Notes: generated by a model from the letters alone, not told the origin. A DNA stretch of 64,000 nt from Xiphydria camelus (GCA_963678675.1 OY783201.1:2924001-2988000); one strand, 5' to 3'. Numbered from the stretch's first letter, positions 11,327 through 28,200 are shown. A program made the numbers and translations.

Positions 11327-13194
11327 TTACGTGTTTTGATTCATGGCAACATTAGGAGTCCGACAGAAGGGACAGTGCCCGTAACGCAGTAACGCCAATT
11401 CGTAATCATCAGAATGGAATAGCTGAAAAAAACAAAATTTAATTAACTTGTACAGCAGATAAAAAGGGCTTCAAACTTTTACCTTGAGGCACGTTTTGCA
11501 CAACGTTATTTGGAGGTCGGGCAGGAGATTCCTAAAGTATCGCGTTTTGAATGGTTTGGGCCATTTTGCAATTAATACGCTGGAGGGCTCAATACTTGTC
11601 AATACACCTCGTCCAACAGTAATAGTCGACCCTTCCGATTTATCCTGAATCAATACAAGAGATGGTTTAAGCTGGGAATAAATAATTTATTTGCCACTAA
11701 GACGTACCTCGTTTATTAATCGAGCAGTAAAAAGATCGGCGACATTAGAGGTCATCGTGAGTTGATCTTCGACAATTATCGAACTATCGGAAGACGGTAC
11801 CGGTTCTTCTATTAATTTTTCTGCTTCTCCATCGGTAATGCCTTCTTCCAACTCAAATTCTACAAGAGGTAGGATCTCTGAAAATAAGAAAGTGTAATTG
11901 CAATAATTTTTCCTGCTGCAAAAAGTAGACGATAAGGTTCCTAAAGAAAATAAATAGGAAATTTAATATTGATAAGCACCAAACATGACAAAAGAATGCT
12001 GAAATCTGAGGCCGCATTGGATGCAGCAATTGCCTGATGTGTTGCTAGCCGGTAAAAGTGGATTGAACGTTGAACATCTGTAACACAATGGTAACAATTC
12101 CTCCGGATCTCTATACGGATACGCTTTTGCTGCCAATGCCGATATCTCGGCTTGCCCAAGAAGGTTGTCTGGGATTTTCATGTCGCGTAATCGTTCGAAA
12201 AGCTGCATAACGAGTTTGTTGGCACCCAATAATCGCGCTTGTTTGACAAAGGCATATGTAATCTTGAGTTTCGATATGCCTTCCATTTCGACGTTTTGAG
12301 TTTTCATAAATAGAAATCTCGATATGTTGAAGAGCGCTTCTGGCATCAAGGATGTAAAGGGTTCTTCCTGAAATACAGCTACTTGAATGTTGACTGGCGC
12401 ATTCAGCTATTGCTATAAGATAATTTTACCGTTAACATACTATTTCACGTCTTACCAAATATTTGTACACGTCGTGATACGCGTAATAAATATCAGCTTT
12501 ATTGGAATAAGTTCTAAATGTTGTTATAATTTCTTCGGTACTTTTCGGCAGATCGAGACTCAATTGAGACAGAAGCCAATAAAAGTAAGATGCATCGCGG
12601 TATCTTCGTTCCGTAACTGCATTTTGAGCTAACAGAGTCAGGACTACTATCGATTCTTCGGGTTGTCCAGCCATTTGAAAGGCTGCAGGAAAAGCAATTA
12701 TTTGTATAAATTTGAGATTTTTCCAAATTAGAGACGGTGAAAGAAAGGTGTTCGGTTAAAATATAGTCCTGACCTTCTTGAGCTTCGGAAAAGCGTCCCG
12801 TCTCGGCTAGCCATCTCGCGTAAGGACCGTACACGCGTGGCTTCAGCTTTGGATTTCTTTCCGCGAGTTCAAACGCTTCAGGCCACGCTTGCGCGTCTAC
12901 CAGAACATCCGCTACATCGGGATCGTCGCCCAAACGACCAAATATCTCGGCTGCGCCGTGAGGGGCTCCTAACTGCTTGAGTTTTTTAGCTATCATCGAT
13001 AAATTCTCACGATCCGCTTTGTCCAATTGCCTGCCAACTTTTATAAGCATATCAATCCACCCATATTCTGCGATGATGTTGATGGCCCGCTGCACATCTC
13101 CCGCGGAGAGAAACATTTCCGCCGCGGCACGCGGCTCGCCTAAGCTCTTCGCCCATTCTGCTCTGCGACGCAGCAATATGGTTCGATCCTGTGA

Positions 13195-13230
<36 letters not shown>

Positions 13231-16214
13231 TCAATGCATTGTAACGAAAATAGAGCAATTTTTTTTTGGAGTATTTTACATGAATTTATAGCACTTGTGT
13301 GTGTGCGTTGCTCCTGAGAAATAAAGGTTTACCTGAGTGTTCCCACCGGTTATAAATTCCTGTGCCATGTCAAACATTCTCAGGTCAGAGTACATATCTA
13401 AAGCGTACTGCTGCAATCCTGCTTTTTGATATAATTTCGCCGCCTCCCTCAATCTTCCCATAGCGGCGGCGGCGGTGGCCTTGCAAGCCTCGCGACCCCA
13501 CTCCCCAGACTTTAATTTCTCTTCAACCTCCGCGACGACTTCGATGTAGCGCAATTTCTTAATTCTCGCGAAAGCGGAATAGGCGATACTCAATTCCAGA
13601 TTGTCCAGAGCCGCTTCGCCTAACGCAAGCCAATCGGTTTCCGCCACCCCTAAGCACGCAATTTCGTAAGCTTCATTGAACATTCCTATTTCAAGATATT
13701 GATACATGGACGCGGATAAAGATATCTGAAAGGAAAATGTGTTAATCCTCTTGCGATTTGACAAAAATGTCGTTGGTATCGATATACGGAGTTTCGCGAT
13801 CGTACCTCCAACGTGACGATCGAAGGTCCATTCAAACAATATAACTTCGACCCGTTGTGCCCGACGACAAAGCCCGAAAACTTTTGCCTGTGTTCAGTGA
13901 AATTAGCAACTTTGATCGCCAGGTAATTTGCATCCGAGAAGCACATTATATCCTCAAAGGCGCTATTAAATGCGACACTCGTTACGTCTTGATACTCCTT
14001 TAACTTCTCCTCCGTATATAAATCGAATACGGAGAGAGTACCCGTATCGCTGACTACAGCGAGCTTCTCTTTCATAGAGCTGATATCCAAACATCTCACT
14101 GCACCGTCGACTTTCACCAGGTGCATGGGGAATGGATTGTCAAGGTATATTTTGATCACTTGCCCAGATTTTAATCCTGAAATCGTTGCACAGCCAAAGG
14201 GAGAGCGAGTGTAGTTTGAATATTTTTACAGCGTGTATAATTTTATTGCGTAAACTGGCGCACCTGCGATTAAGCATTCTTGACCCGCGGGGCCACCGAC
14301 AACTTTGATATAAGTGATCGAACTGTCGAGAATCCATTCCCTCTCGATAGTTCGATTAAACGTCAAGCTTTGCAATCGCCTTTCGAGGCACAGAACTAAA
14401 TGGTTTGTCGTAACAACCAACAGGTTGCAATTCAGCGTTTGAGAAAGTTTGTCTCGAATGCGATAATGCATTCCCTCGCTGTTGCCGGTAGGTTCGTATA
14501 CTATTACGCGCTCGGGTAACTGAACTGCGAGTCTATCGCGATACACCGCGATTCGACATACCTGTTAAATACCGCAACTTTACGATCTCCGTGCAATCGG
14601 GAATGGGGTTGGTCAAGGCTCATCGAGCATCGCGCTATATACTTACGAGATCTTTGCACTTGATTCGGACTTTTTGATTCGTAATCAAGTGTTGAATTAT
14701 AACGTCAGTCATGTTCTCTCGATACGCATATCGGTCACCGTACAGTCCATGGACTGTACTCCATGAAAGTTGCAAATACGTAATCGTTCCGTCTTGGCAA
14801 CCGATCGCCTATAAAGTTTACTTGAAAATCACACTGCATCAATTCGGACATTCCTTTTGGCAGTACTCTAATTATTCTCTCACTGACCATTAAAAATATG
14901 ATTAATTTAAACACCAGCGTGTTTCTAAGTTTATTGATTTTTATTCGAGAGTGATAGAAAAAAGAATGCATAGATAGATATCCAGCATAGAGACTAACAA
15001 CGTGCGACGAAGACGGATGAACCGCGCAACACCAGACCCACGATGCAAGGGCATTGCCGATAGTTGCGAGTTGTATACCATCGTGAGTCATTAGTAAGCA
15101 TTGCTTGTTGCTTCCAGAAACCAAAAGGTATTGACCCTCGGGAAAGTGGGTAACGTCTAACGGTATAAAATTAAGATTCCTGTCCCTTCCGACGGATCTT
15201 CCTCCTATCGTGTAAAATGACAGAGTTCCTCCCCAATCTGCAACGCAGAGCACATCCACCGCGTCATCCCTGTAATAGCGATTGATCGAGCCACACATTC
15301 GGGACGGTACAAACGGGAGCGTAAAATAAAGACCTTAACGGGCTCCAAGATAAACTCCAGATAGGCGTTCCACCTGGCCGATCTATCCGAGTTTTTTCTT
15401 CTCCATTCTTGATGAAAAGAAGATGAAGATAATGCTTCTAGATTATGTAATATCAAATCAAAAAGAGAAAAAGCGTCGATATACCTTATTTCTTATAGAA
15501 ATATAACCAGCAGCCAATCCTAATGCTAAATATTGACCGTCTTTAGTCCACGCGCAACAATTCACTCTTCCACCGGACTTGTGTTTCTGAACAGCCTTTT
15601 GTTCGGCTGACCAGAAGGCAATGTCCGATAGAGAACAACTGAGGAGTTGATGAGACACAGGATTGAATTGCATCGATTGGACGGCTTCGTTATGGCTGCA
15701 TAATAGTTTAAATTATATAGAATGCGATTTCTTAAATTATACTCGATCAGTAACTTACGAGTATTTGAGTATTCCTTCCAATTTTGAAGTCCATATTATG
15801 ACACACTTATCCGCACCGCCAGAAGCAAATTTCTTGCCGTCTCTGGCATAGCATACACAATAAACGGTGTCCTTGTGGCCTGTATAGAGAAAATGCATAA
15901 TTGATAACAATGGTTCTTGCATTTTTATGGTGTACCTTGAGTCAGGAATTTATTACCTTTGAGGGGTTGTATCAAAGCGCCTTCGCTGGTCTCGTATACG
16001 AGTACTTGCAGCCCGGCAGCTACGACTAATTGCGTTCCATCCGGATTGAAACATAGATCGTATATACTAAAAGTAGAGTTACAGCTATATAATCACGTTC
16101 ATTGTTAACGTAATCGTTGGGGATTGTTAGAAAAGATACGTGAGTATTAGTAAAAACTTACCATTGCTCTGTCTTATCTTGAACTTTATCCACCCAAGTC
16201 GGATGAGCTCTCAT
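11327..16214 (-). CDS. IFT122: Intraflagellar transport protein 122 (IFT-A core subunit)
   Basis: Subunit of the IFT-A complex for retrograde transport and membrane-protein entry into cilia; in insects it is needed in ciliated sensory neurons (Drosophila Oseg1). Sixteen exons, minus strand: 16214-16162, 16066-15957, 15879-15759, 15695-15485, 15407-15334, 15269-14999, 14808-14647, 14561-14264, 14176-13806, 13725-13333, 13188-12774, 12682-12456, 12367-11980, 11877-11708, 11644-11483, 11422-11327. All are in phase, giving 1173 aa, near the vertebrate length. Two WD40 propellers occupy about residues 1-557 ([27 protein letters not shown]-type motifs). A helical TPR-like stretch ([30 protein letters not shown]) follows. 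Zinc-binding pairs end the protein: C997/C1000 with C1017/C1020, and C1137/C1140 with C1159/C1162. Two donors are weak (GTTAGT after exon 6, GTGCTT after exon 13), but phase and homology support them. Confidence 0.95.
13199..13227. repeat. (AG)n microsatellite in IFT122 intron 10
   Basis: About 14 perfect dinucleotide units, lying just upstream of the exon 11 acceptor on the coding strand (as CT repeats). There it may act as a long polypyrimidine tract. Confidence 0.9.
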
Positions 16215-18188
16215 ATTGTTCACTTTTATAACGGCATCCCCATTTAGTACAAAAATTACAAACGTCAGTGAAGCGCACACTTGTAAAGTTGGTTTGACAC
16301 GCGATCAAGGATTTGTTTTGACATTTAATCTGTTACCAAGGAAACGCATTTCTCTCCAAGTTTTCAACAGATGGACGCGACGAACCCGGTCGACGAGTAG
16401 CTTCTTATTGGTCATCCCCGCTACATGGTTGGAGTAAAGTGGGAGATAGCACGATTTTTGAACGGTGTATTGAAAACACGAGGAGTCGTAAAATTGAAAT
16501 TATCAAATTTATTCATGATAGGTATGATACAGAGAATGTAATTAGCTATAGAACATAACTCGTTCGCAATATAGAGGTCCTTACAATAAAAGTAAACGTA
16601 GGTTTTATGATAATAACGTCTCCGATGAGACATGATAAATTTAATGATATTATATTAGCTTCCCATTTTCATTTATCAGATTCAGTGTCTACATTTGTAG
16701 AATGTTAAAAAAGTATCCATTTTATATCGTATAATAGCTGCAGGTAATTACCGTAAACATTTTATCGCTTCCTTTCGCTCTAGGAACCGCTCTACTTTTT
16801 TTCTTCACGCAGGTTTCCCCGTATAGCATTGCGATCACGGTAGATACGAATAAATACAATCTGTCAATCAGCATTTAATGTACACACGATATTTCCGTGC
16901 TTATCTTTGAAGAGGCAGAGACTTTAGAGGCTTTAGAGAATGAAAAGGAGATACAATCCTAGCTGAATCATATCTTTCGTTACGTGAACGACTGCGGACA
17001 TGGATTACCCATTGATAGGACACACCTGAAAATCCGTGAAAAACAATGTTATCTGCGCGTGAAACAAATCGAATTGACAAAGTACGTAAAACCTATAGCG
17101 GTGAAATTTTTTCAGAAGCGATTCGAAGAAAATTTGCTAACTTTTTCTGGGCAACCGTAAGATGTAATGTTCTGCGCGGGAAAGTCCATTTCATCCGAGG
17201 GTCCCTTTACCGGCCGAGATAACTTGATTTCTACGAAAGACATAACCTAACGTTGCAAATATGTGGGACACGCTCCTGATACGCGGTTTCGACGAAACGC
17301 GAACGAAGACCGCGACCATGTGAATTCTTTCGTGCTTCGAACGCGCCGTGCAGTTTTTCGCGCGACGACACGACTGGCGGATGTCAGCTGAGGTGCCCGA
17401 AAAGTGCTCATTTTTCGCTAGCATTCAATCGATTGACAGTCTAAGTGAGTGTGTTTTGTGTCGGCGACATCTTGCATAAGTACATTCAGGATTGACTTTT
17501 CTTTCGAATAGTGGCAAAAGAACAACCCGTATAATCATTAGTCAGCGTTGATCACATTGTCAGACACTTAAAAGTTTGTACCGATGACCCGTTCGCAATA
17601 TCTAGACGAATTAAGATTTATGGAAAATGGACGTCGGGAGTTATTTAAAGTTGCGGCAGTACGTATCTCTCTTCTATGCGAAATCGTGTTTGATTTCACC
17701 TGTCAGTGCGTATTGTTTGTAGCGTTGTACGCCGAACATTTTCATGGAGATACGTACGAGAGATAACGCGACAAAGGAATACGCACTGTCGAAACGCGAC
17801 GATAATACAGTTCCGCGCGAGACGCATTCCCATTTGATTTCTTGCTCCTTTCTTTTTATCATTCATAGTCCCCACCGCGTGTGCGTTCATTCAGACAATT
17901 TTAATCATCCGTGGCACATGAGTCAACGTAGTCCTCATTTACATATCGTCAAAATTTACGGTTTCTTATTTTTTTGGAGTTGTTTACGGCCTTTAGAATC
18001 TGCTTACAATTCTTAGCATGGTTTGAGCGATCTGTATAAACAATACGGTTATCACGCGAGTGTTTACTTTCAGTACAAATGGCCGGTATCAAAAATACGG
18101 ACGCGTATGACATTTCATCATTTAAAAACGGCGCAAATGATCGTTAGTCGGTGAATTAATGCGAGAGCTCTCCTGAAAATCTGTGGGG
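16215..18188. other. Divergent intergenic region IFT122-RSPRY1
   Basis: Nearly 2 kb between two start codons facing away from each other. The left 130 bp hold the IFT122 X-box. The stretch 17300-17600 is the likely RSPRY1 promoter and first, non-coding exon: a GTGAGT donor-like site near 17445 could end a 5' UTR exon. No coding sequence was recognised. Confidence 0.45.
16332..16345 (-). promoter_or_regulatory. Candidate RFX X-box upstream of IFT122
   Basis: The 14-mer GTTACCAAGGAAAC matches the X-box consensus RYYNYYATRRNRAC at 13 of 14 positions, with only the central T changed to A. Both half-sites (GTTACC and GGAAAC) are intact. It lies 117 bp upstream of the IFT122 ATG, the usual place for RFX/DAF-19 sites in IFT genes. 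Confidence 0.65.
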
Positions 18189-20569
<2,381 letters not shown>

Positions 20570-22250
20570 CCCTCGTCTCACGAATTAGCTTTTATTAATT
20601 TACAGTCCAGCCGCTCACAAAGTCTCCTCCGTGTGTATCGTCCGCTGATGCTTCTATTGCGGTTTTTTAACAAAACCCGCCGGAACGTAAACAGACCGAG
20701 GTGCGCGAGTCACGGCCCCATCGTCGGTCGCGCGAATCGAGCAAAGTCGGTTCGCTTGTCTCGCGTTTGCTGACTAACGGCGACGAGATCGCGACAAACG
20801 CTATTCATCGGACCTCGACGTCGTAGGATGTTGGACTGTACTTCCATTCTCTTTTCCTGCATTTTACACAATCCCGCAAGACACATGTTACAATATAATA
20901 TTTAACGTAAAGTACTGTTGTATGCGCTGTCTTTATCGTGCAGTTCGATTATTTCATGCGTTACCTCCTTCGTTCGATGCAGTATTTCAACGCGAGAGAA
21001 GAGCTTACATTTTACGCGCGTATAATATACGGAAGAATTAAAACATCGTCGTGAAGACAAACATCCGATCGCGGATTCCATGGAACGCGTACATCAGTGC
21101 TATAGGACGAAACTATTCCCCCTTTCATTCCATATTATCTTAAAGTGCTAATACCTACACATGTACGGTAATATTTTTTACAGTTACGAACGTTCAATTA
21201 ATGGCAGAGCGAATACGATAGTTTATTAAGAAACGAGAACGGTCGAATGTCTAAAAAGCTTCTAAAACGCTCACGGTGTTGTTTATCTGGGAAATCTGAA
21301 GATCCTTATTCGATGTAACTATTATTGTACGAACGTGGCTCGTCGAGAGGTTTACTTTGCGGTGAATGTGTGAATGACGTTATGAAACTGTTATTGTTGA
21401 CGTCGTGTTTTCGGAGAGATGTGACAAAGTATTCCATAAAAAGTATTTTTCTGGAACGCGGTAAATTCCCGTCAGAACGAGATTATTACCTGTCCTACGT
21501 AAGAAGGGTACACACCTTCGAAAATGTCGCGTAAAGAATGTAAATGTATATGCAGTGGAAGAGAAATATATTGAAATATTTCCAAATTACACGCTTCCTT
21601 TAAGTATTTAAAAGATCAATTATCTCTTACAAATTAATTCAAACTTCTGAAGCATCTAGTTGTCCTTTACCCCGTTCTCTTTTTAGTCCGTAAAATCTAT
21701 CGGAATCTGAACACCGCATCGTAACGCCCGTGAAGCGAGGGCGGCACGTAAGACTATCGAATTTACACGAACCGTATCTATAGAAATAGGTTTCTTGTAA
21801 AATACGAACACAGTAATGTATAAATATACTAAGTTTAAATGTGACACGAATATATATTATATTCTTGGGAGGAAAGAAAAAACTATCTGATATCACGCCA
21901 AGCATTTATTTTTGCGCGAACCCCCTCGATCAGGAACCTCAACATCGTGATACATTATCGCCTCGCGTTATGATCAGCCTTTACGTCGAATATGTAATAC
22001 CAGTTACATCCATCAAAAACCAGAAAAAAAATGAATTCATCAATTTATCAGCAAGATTGATGGCAATTTTTTTCTGCGCAATTCCATTTGTCGTTTCCCT
22101 CCGTTCGATACCATTTGAAACATAATATCGATTCTCTCTCTCTCTCTCTCTCTGATCGAGATGGCCTATCGACGACTCACGATCGATCCGTCTTTTCAGA
22201 ATGAATCGTAAATCGCATAGCCGCCAGGGAGCGCAGCAGTTTGTTACAAG
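20570..22250. other. RSPRY1 3' UTR and PPP4R1 upstream region
   Basis: No coding sequence recognised. The first part is probably RSPRY1 3' UTR. The last 120 bp, after a (CT)n tract, are the likely PPP4R1 core promoter and short 5' UTR. No TATA box is apparent. Confidence 0.45.
22133..22153. repeat. (CT)n microsatellite upstream of PPP4R1
   Basis: About ten CT units, some 100 bp upstream of the PPP4R1 start codon. Pyrimidine-rich or GAGA-type tracts are common in insect promoters and can bind GAGA-like factors; that role here is a guess. Confidence 0.85.
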
Positions 22251-25200
22251 ATGGCGGGTGAGTGAGTGACTGTGGACGAGACGAGGCTGCCGAAAAACAC
22301 GAGGGATTTTCCGCTAACCCGTGGTGCTTGTGGGTTTCAGATATATCCTACCTCCAGAATGACGACTTGGAAGAAGCGGACGAGGGTGAGTCTTGCTTTT
22401 CGCTGCTTTTATTGGGGTTGTTCGAGTTCCGAAGGGGGCGGTCGGCGGTAGGGTGCCCCCGCGCCAAGGCATGCCAGTGTCCTGGCGTGCGTGATGCGTG
22501 GCGTGGCCGCGGCGCGATCCTTGCGAACACGCCTGTTTTCAGTGGTTTTCGAGGTTAGGTCCGACGCAAAGGGGCGTCGGGCCCCTGTGCGGCCAAGTAC
22601 TCGGGTTTTTCGGTGGGTGTCATGCCGCGGTTCGCTCACGAGGCGTGTGTCACCCCGTGATCCTCACATGCGCGAGTGATACGCAATCCCCGTACTACGG
22701 AGAATCGCCCCGAGTAATTTGATGGCGTTTTATCGGACAGGGGGCGACACTGCACTTCTCGCTGCGTGTTTACTTCTGACGGAGGAAAAAGAGCAGAGAA
22801 AATGTTGGCTCTGAATTTCCGAAGCGCGGAAACGCTCGAGTCACGCTTTCGTTGGAACAGAGGCTTTGTTCTCTGTAGAAGGAAAATTTGGTGTTCGGTT
22901 TGCATTAGACTCGACAGATTGATCCTGCCTTGCAGAATCTTTCATCGATTCTTGCTGCACTTGAGAAGCATCGCTTTATTTTGCAGATGCTTTATTAAAA
23001 GCACTTGTTTGCAAAATGTATTCGGTTAATTTTATCATTAGAAACTTACCCACTCGTCATAGATTCATGCGAGATGTATCTGTTACTTGGACAATTATCT
23101 CGAAACGGTAATCATAGCAATTTTTCGTTACGTTTTGATGTTATTCTGACCTGAAATTTTGTCCAACCTTTTATTGAGAAAAATCCTTCCCTGTGGCAAG
23201 GTTTTTTTTGTACATTCGCATGGTGATTAATATTCCATAGGTGAGATTCGTTGACATTTCCTTAATTAATCGACAGTATAATCTCTGCTTTCGTACTCTC
23301 GATTGACCTTCGATAGTCTGTACTCATAATTATTCTATTAACAAATTTACAGAAAATATGTTTGCCATACCAATTAGCATCCATGCGATTGATGCGTATT
23401 TTTCGTTCCACTTTATGATTCTCCTAATATTCATTAGGAGCGCTAGGAAACACGTGACGAACCTCGCGTACGACGCGATAAAGTCACGTCGTACGTGAAG
23501 TATCGCGTCTCCTGCGTGAATTTTTCTGTTTTTCTCCCTGAAATAATCGAGCCATTGTGGCATCTCGCGTATGAACTAACGCATGGAAGAGAGCCTCGAA
23601 CGAGAGGCAAACTGGCACATAGCGGCATCTGACGCCGCTCACAGAAACTTAGCGTGTTCGGAACGCGGAGTCTCTAGCGTAGCATCGGGGGAGAAATGCT
23701 CAAATCTTCCGAAGCTCCCCTTTTCTATGCTGCCGCTCGTCGGTAGAGCAGTACGACCCCACCATTCGAATTTCGAGACAACGGGAACTCGCTTTCCCCG
23801 ATTTTTAGTCGCCCTCGAGACCGTCGATGCGCGTATCGACTCCCAATATTGTATCAGTACAACGACGAACGTTAAAACACCCTTTGAAACGAAGACTCGT
23901 TCTCTCGCCCCCTTATCCCGTTCCCTGTTCGACTTCCCGCGCGAACGCATGCGAGTCACAAAGTCCTTATCGAGAAATACCGCGTCGCGCTGACCGAGAA
24001 AGCGTAAACTGCATCCGCGAAGAAGACGGGTTCCCTCGTTCCTCGAGCAAAGCTCGCCCGTTGCTGTCAACGCGTCGGGCACTCTCGCAGCCGGTCCTAG
24101 GCCGACTTTATCTAACATTCCAGAGGTCGGTTATCAGCTCGGCTTACTGATGTATTTCCAAGCGTTACGGATGTACCGAAGGAGGTACGCGGGACGAACG
24201 GCCCCGTTCCTTCGGGCTGCGTCGAGCGCGGTGGCATCGGTCCCAGATTCCCCTCGCGAAGCGCATCGACCGCGCGTCCCAAGCGTCGCCTGTCCCTTCG
24301 ACGCGGTATTTTCGCTTTCGAGCGGCCGCGGCCGCGTCACTTCTGGACTCTCTAGTTTCATGAAACTCAAACTCGGGGCTCGTTTCGATCAGTCGAGCCG
24401 GGTTAAAATTCGCGGAATAATTTGTATACCTACACTCGCGGTAGCAATTCAATCGGAACGCGTGTCAATGCACTGCCGTCGCGGCGATCCGTTCGGCGGT
24501 CTGTGTGAAGTGCGGGAAACCCTGACGCGGGGAACTTGGAGATCCATTGAAACGTGTCAAAGCGTGAGAAGATATTCGAGGTCGACCGCGGCTTAAACGC
24601 TCGGTGTGTATACGCGCGGAGAGAAACATCGCCATCCGAGTTAGGTTGAGAAATTTCGTCTTAACGTAACTGCGCGATGTGGACAAAAATTCTCGTTCAT
24701 GGAAATTTCCAACTAAACGTTCCCGCGACATTTGGTTATTCCCTAGTCGATCGTATTTCTTCGGCGGACTGTCTTTCGGTACGACGAGCGTGTACAGCGT
24801 TCTCCGAATTACAACCGTACTATTGTAAACGATTTTTTAGCGTGGCCGCCTTTTACGTAACCATGGTAACCGTGGTCCGACTGTAATCTAGAAAAGCGTA
24901 CGTACTGAGTGTGCGTGAAATATGCAGGAGCAGAGCGACCTACGTCAATTCGAACGTTAGTTCCACGCGCGCGTATGTATCATAGGTATGCCATGTGTTT
25001 TCGAGAATGGGGTGCATGGGAGACGCGCGAGTGCGAGTGAGAGAGTCGATTAACCCGGGTGCACGCATAAGGGCCGGTTTGACCGAGTCCCCTCAAAGTT
25101 AAGTGACACTTATTTCCTGTGGAACAGCCAATAGCAAAGCGGTTGCTGCTGGAGATTGCTTTGCTACTGGCTACTCCGTAGCGGTTGAGTGTCACTTAAG

Positions 25201-28200
25201 TTTGAGGGGACTCTGTCGAACCGGCCCTGAGAGTTTCTCTGCCGCACGCTTGAACTGGACAAATCTACACGGAAAATAAAATGTATCGTAAATTTCAGGA
25301 CAAGACCAATTTCTTGCAACGATGACTACAGTTTTAGTAAAAATTACAGTAAAACTTGTAGAAGTTGCAAGCCTTTGCTGTAATTTTTACTAAAATTGTA
25401 GTTGTAACAATAAATTGGCCTTGTCCCGCATTTTACCACGAACTTTGTGAATGATACAATTTATTTTTTCCGCGTGGGGAAATGCGCGACAGAGAGGCTC
25501 TCATACACTCACCGCGTGTTCTCACTCGCACTCACGTACTCCCTATGTGCCCCATTCTCGAAAACACGCGGTATAGGACGACGATGATCTGCTCTGTACC
25601 CAATCAGAAAGAAGAATAATATCGTTTCACCAGATGTTCCGAGATCATCTGGCGATTTGAACGCGAGACGATGTCCGATTATCGCCGTCGTACGCGTGTA
25701 CGAGTACGATAGGGGTGTGCGGGGGGTGAGGAATGGAAATAATTGGCGATGCATTTCACAAGCATCCAATTTATCGCCTCGCGTACGGTGGAAAATTTGA
25801 ATTTTGAGGGAAACGCACGAGCAATGACGCGATTCGTACCTATCTTCTCGAGAAATTTTAACTTTATCGCGCGCGCGCGCGCATGCGCTGGCCCCAATCC
25901 GAGATAACGACCCGGCGCGTTTCTCCCGCAACGAGAATCCTCTCCGAAGTTTTTCGCAGCGTCGATTCGACATCACTTTCACGACGAAATAGTTGTACGC
26001 GGGCCTACGACGCGCGGCTTCTAGCAAAAGTTCATTGATAACGAGATAACAGCGATTCGACTGTTATTTTCCCCGGCGAGTAAGCTTAGCCTCAATGTGT
26101 GGCATGCCCACAGCGGTCGGGGAAAAATTTCACTGTATACATTTCGTACTGGAAAGCCTGGAAAAAAGTCAGGGAATTTCTTCCTCGCATTTTGCCAGAC
26201 GCCGTGAACAAATTGCAGCGCGTCGCTCGTGCCTCTATTGTCGGGATTTGATTGGGCAGTCAAATGGGGGACCGTGACAGTCGACGAGAGGCGTAGCGGC
26301 TCCCCCTGGGAACATGCGACGATCGGGGCGAGAAAAACCCGCGCCGATCGCGCGGCCCGAGACTCGAACCCGGGACCGGCGACGGACGCCGCGCGGGCCA
26401 TCGGGCGGCGCGCGCGCGCGCTCTTCTCCAGCCGCGAATCGTCAACACGTGGTTACGGCGTGAAATCCGGGGCCCCAATCGTGTCCCGACAATGGCGGCG
26501 CAAGGGATGTTGCCCATGTGCGTGGCGCGCTTCGAAAGCTTTCCGGGGGATGGGACGAGTATAGCGGCGCGGTTGGACTTTGAAAAATTCCTGCGGCAGT
26601 CACTGCGTGCGCGGGGCGGAAGGAGCGATTGCGGATGTTCGTATCGCGATGTACACTTAGCGTCGATGATTCTGATCGACCCGGTTTGAGTGACGGTGCT
26701 TCAATCGAGTCGACCGTAGCGGAAAGATTCGAGTTAATCTTGGTATTTTGCCGTATATACTTAAAGGCTAAATTTGACTGGTGCTTCGCGGCAAAAGAAG
26801 AAGATCCGCTCGTTGCGTTCAACTACGATCGACTCGATGAAGCACCGTCGTCTAAAACGGCTCCATCGGAATCACCGATGCTGAGTGTACGCGCGGAAAA
26901 AAAAATAATTTATCAGTACAACTTTATTTATGTTATCCTGACAAATATCCGAGTTAAAGCAGTGACGACAGATCGATTTGTTATAGCGACGAAAACAAAG
27001 AAAGAGAAGCTATGATTTTCATCGAAACCAGGGAAGTCCGTCAAACATTTTCACCCCAACCGGTAAACCATTGTTAAAGAAAAAGTGCCGCTGTAACAAT
27101 CGATCGTCGACGTTGTTACCGAGACAAAAAATAGTTCTTTCTCCGCGCGCGCGTTTCTTCGCCGCGCGATTCTCCTCTCATTCGCGACGCGAATCGGGTT
27201 TGACGGTTCGACGAAATGCCAAGAGAATTGCGGTATCTACGAAACGCGACCAACGCGTCTTCCGGCCGCGACACGGCGCCCTCGCCACCTTCCGCGTGAG
27301 TAATTGCGCGCGCGCTCCGGAGTGACGCATTCCGACTTTCTGACTCACACTTCCGGCTTGGGTCGTCGTCGAAACGATTCACAGGACGACTCACGATTTT
27401 CGCCGGATCCCCGAGATCCGCGAACCCTTTTCGCGACGCCGCGCCGTTGCGCGATGTCGCGCAACGAGCGGCGCGCGTCATCGCGACGCGGGATGATTCT
27501 CGCGGCGGCGGCAAAGGGAGGGATAAAGCCGACCGTTCGTTGCTAGCTCGAATTCGGGTTGTCGGAACTCGGCAGTCGAGGGCTTCGCGGAATTTCATGA
27601 TTTCCAGCGCCTCTCGATGGAGGGGGGAGGGGTTAGTACACGTTATCCCATATTGCCCCTAAATCTTTCCATCGGACAACGCGAATACGTGTCTACGCTC
27701 GACGGTGCCACGGTCTCGCTGCTCTTCCCTTTATCCCGCCCCCTTTTTATCCACCGTATAATACGGGATTCGTCGTCGCCGCGTGTACAGGCACGCGGAG
27801 AAACTCAAATTTCTCGGCATTGTACGAGTCGAGTTCCTTGCCCTTTCGGCCTTTTCAGCTGGGCGGTCCGCTGTTTTCGATATAAGGAGAGAGGCCGCGC
27901 GCGCGCGCGCGCGCGCGACGCGCAGTCGTCTAGACATCGGGGTTGCCCCGGGCTTTTATAATCGCGAACGGCGCGGCACCCCTCGCCGACGAAAATACCG
28001 GTTTTTTTTCTCTCCCCCCGCCGGCGCAGACTTCTCCCCGCGTTACGTTAAAATGACTTATGCCCCTTATTAAATTCGCATTCGAGTCGTCCGCGAAAAC
28101 GCGCGCGACGGTCGATCGCGTCGCGTCGCGGCGACGTAGAGTGCGAGGATTTCGCCCGAGCCGTTCAGCGATTTTTGTTTGTTTCTTCCGATCGGTTCGA

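Noticed and set aside
26330..26420. Possible tRNA gene on the minus strand, from a B-box-like GGGTTCGAGTC and a TGGC-type A-box
   Set aside because: The two boxes are only about 31 bases apart, too close for an anticodon arm, and no cloverleaf could be formed.
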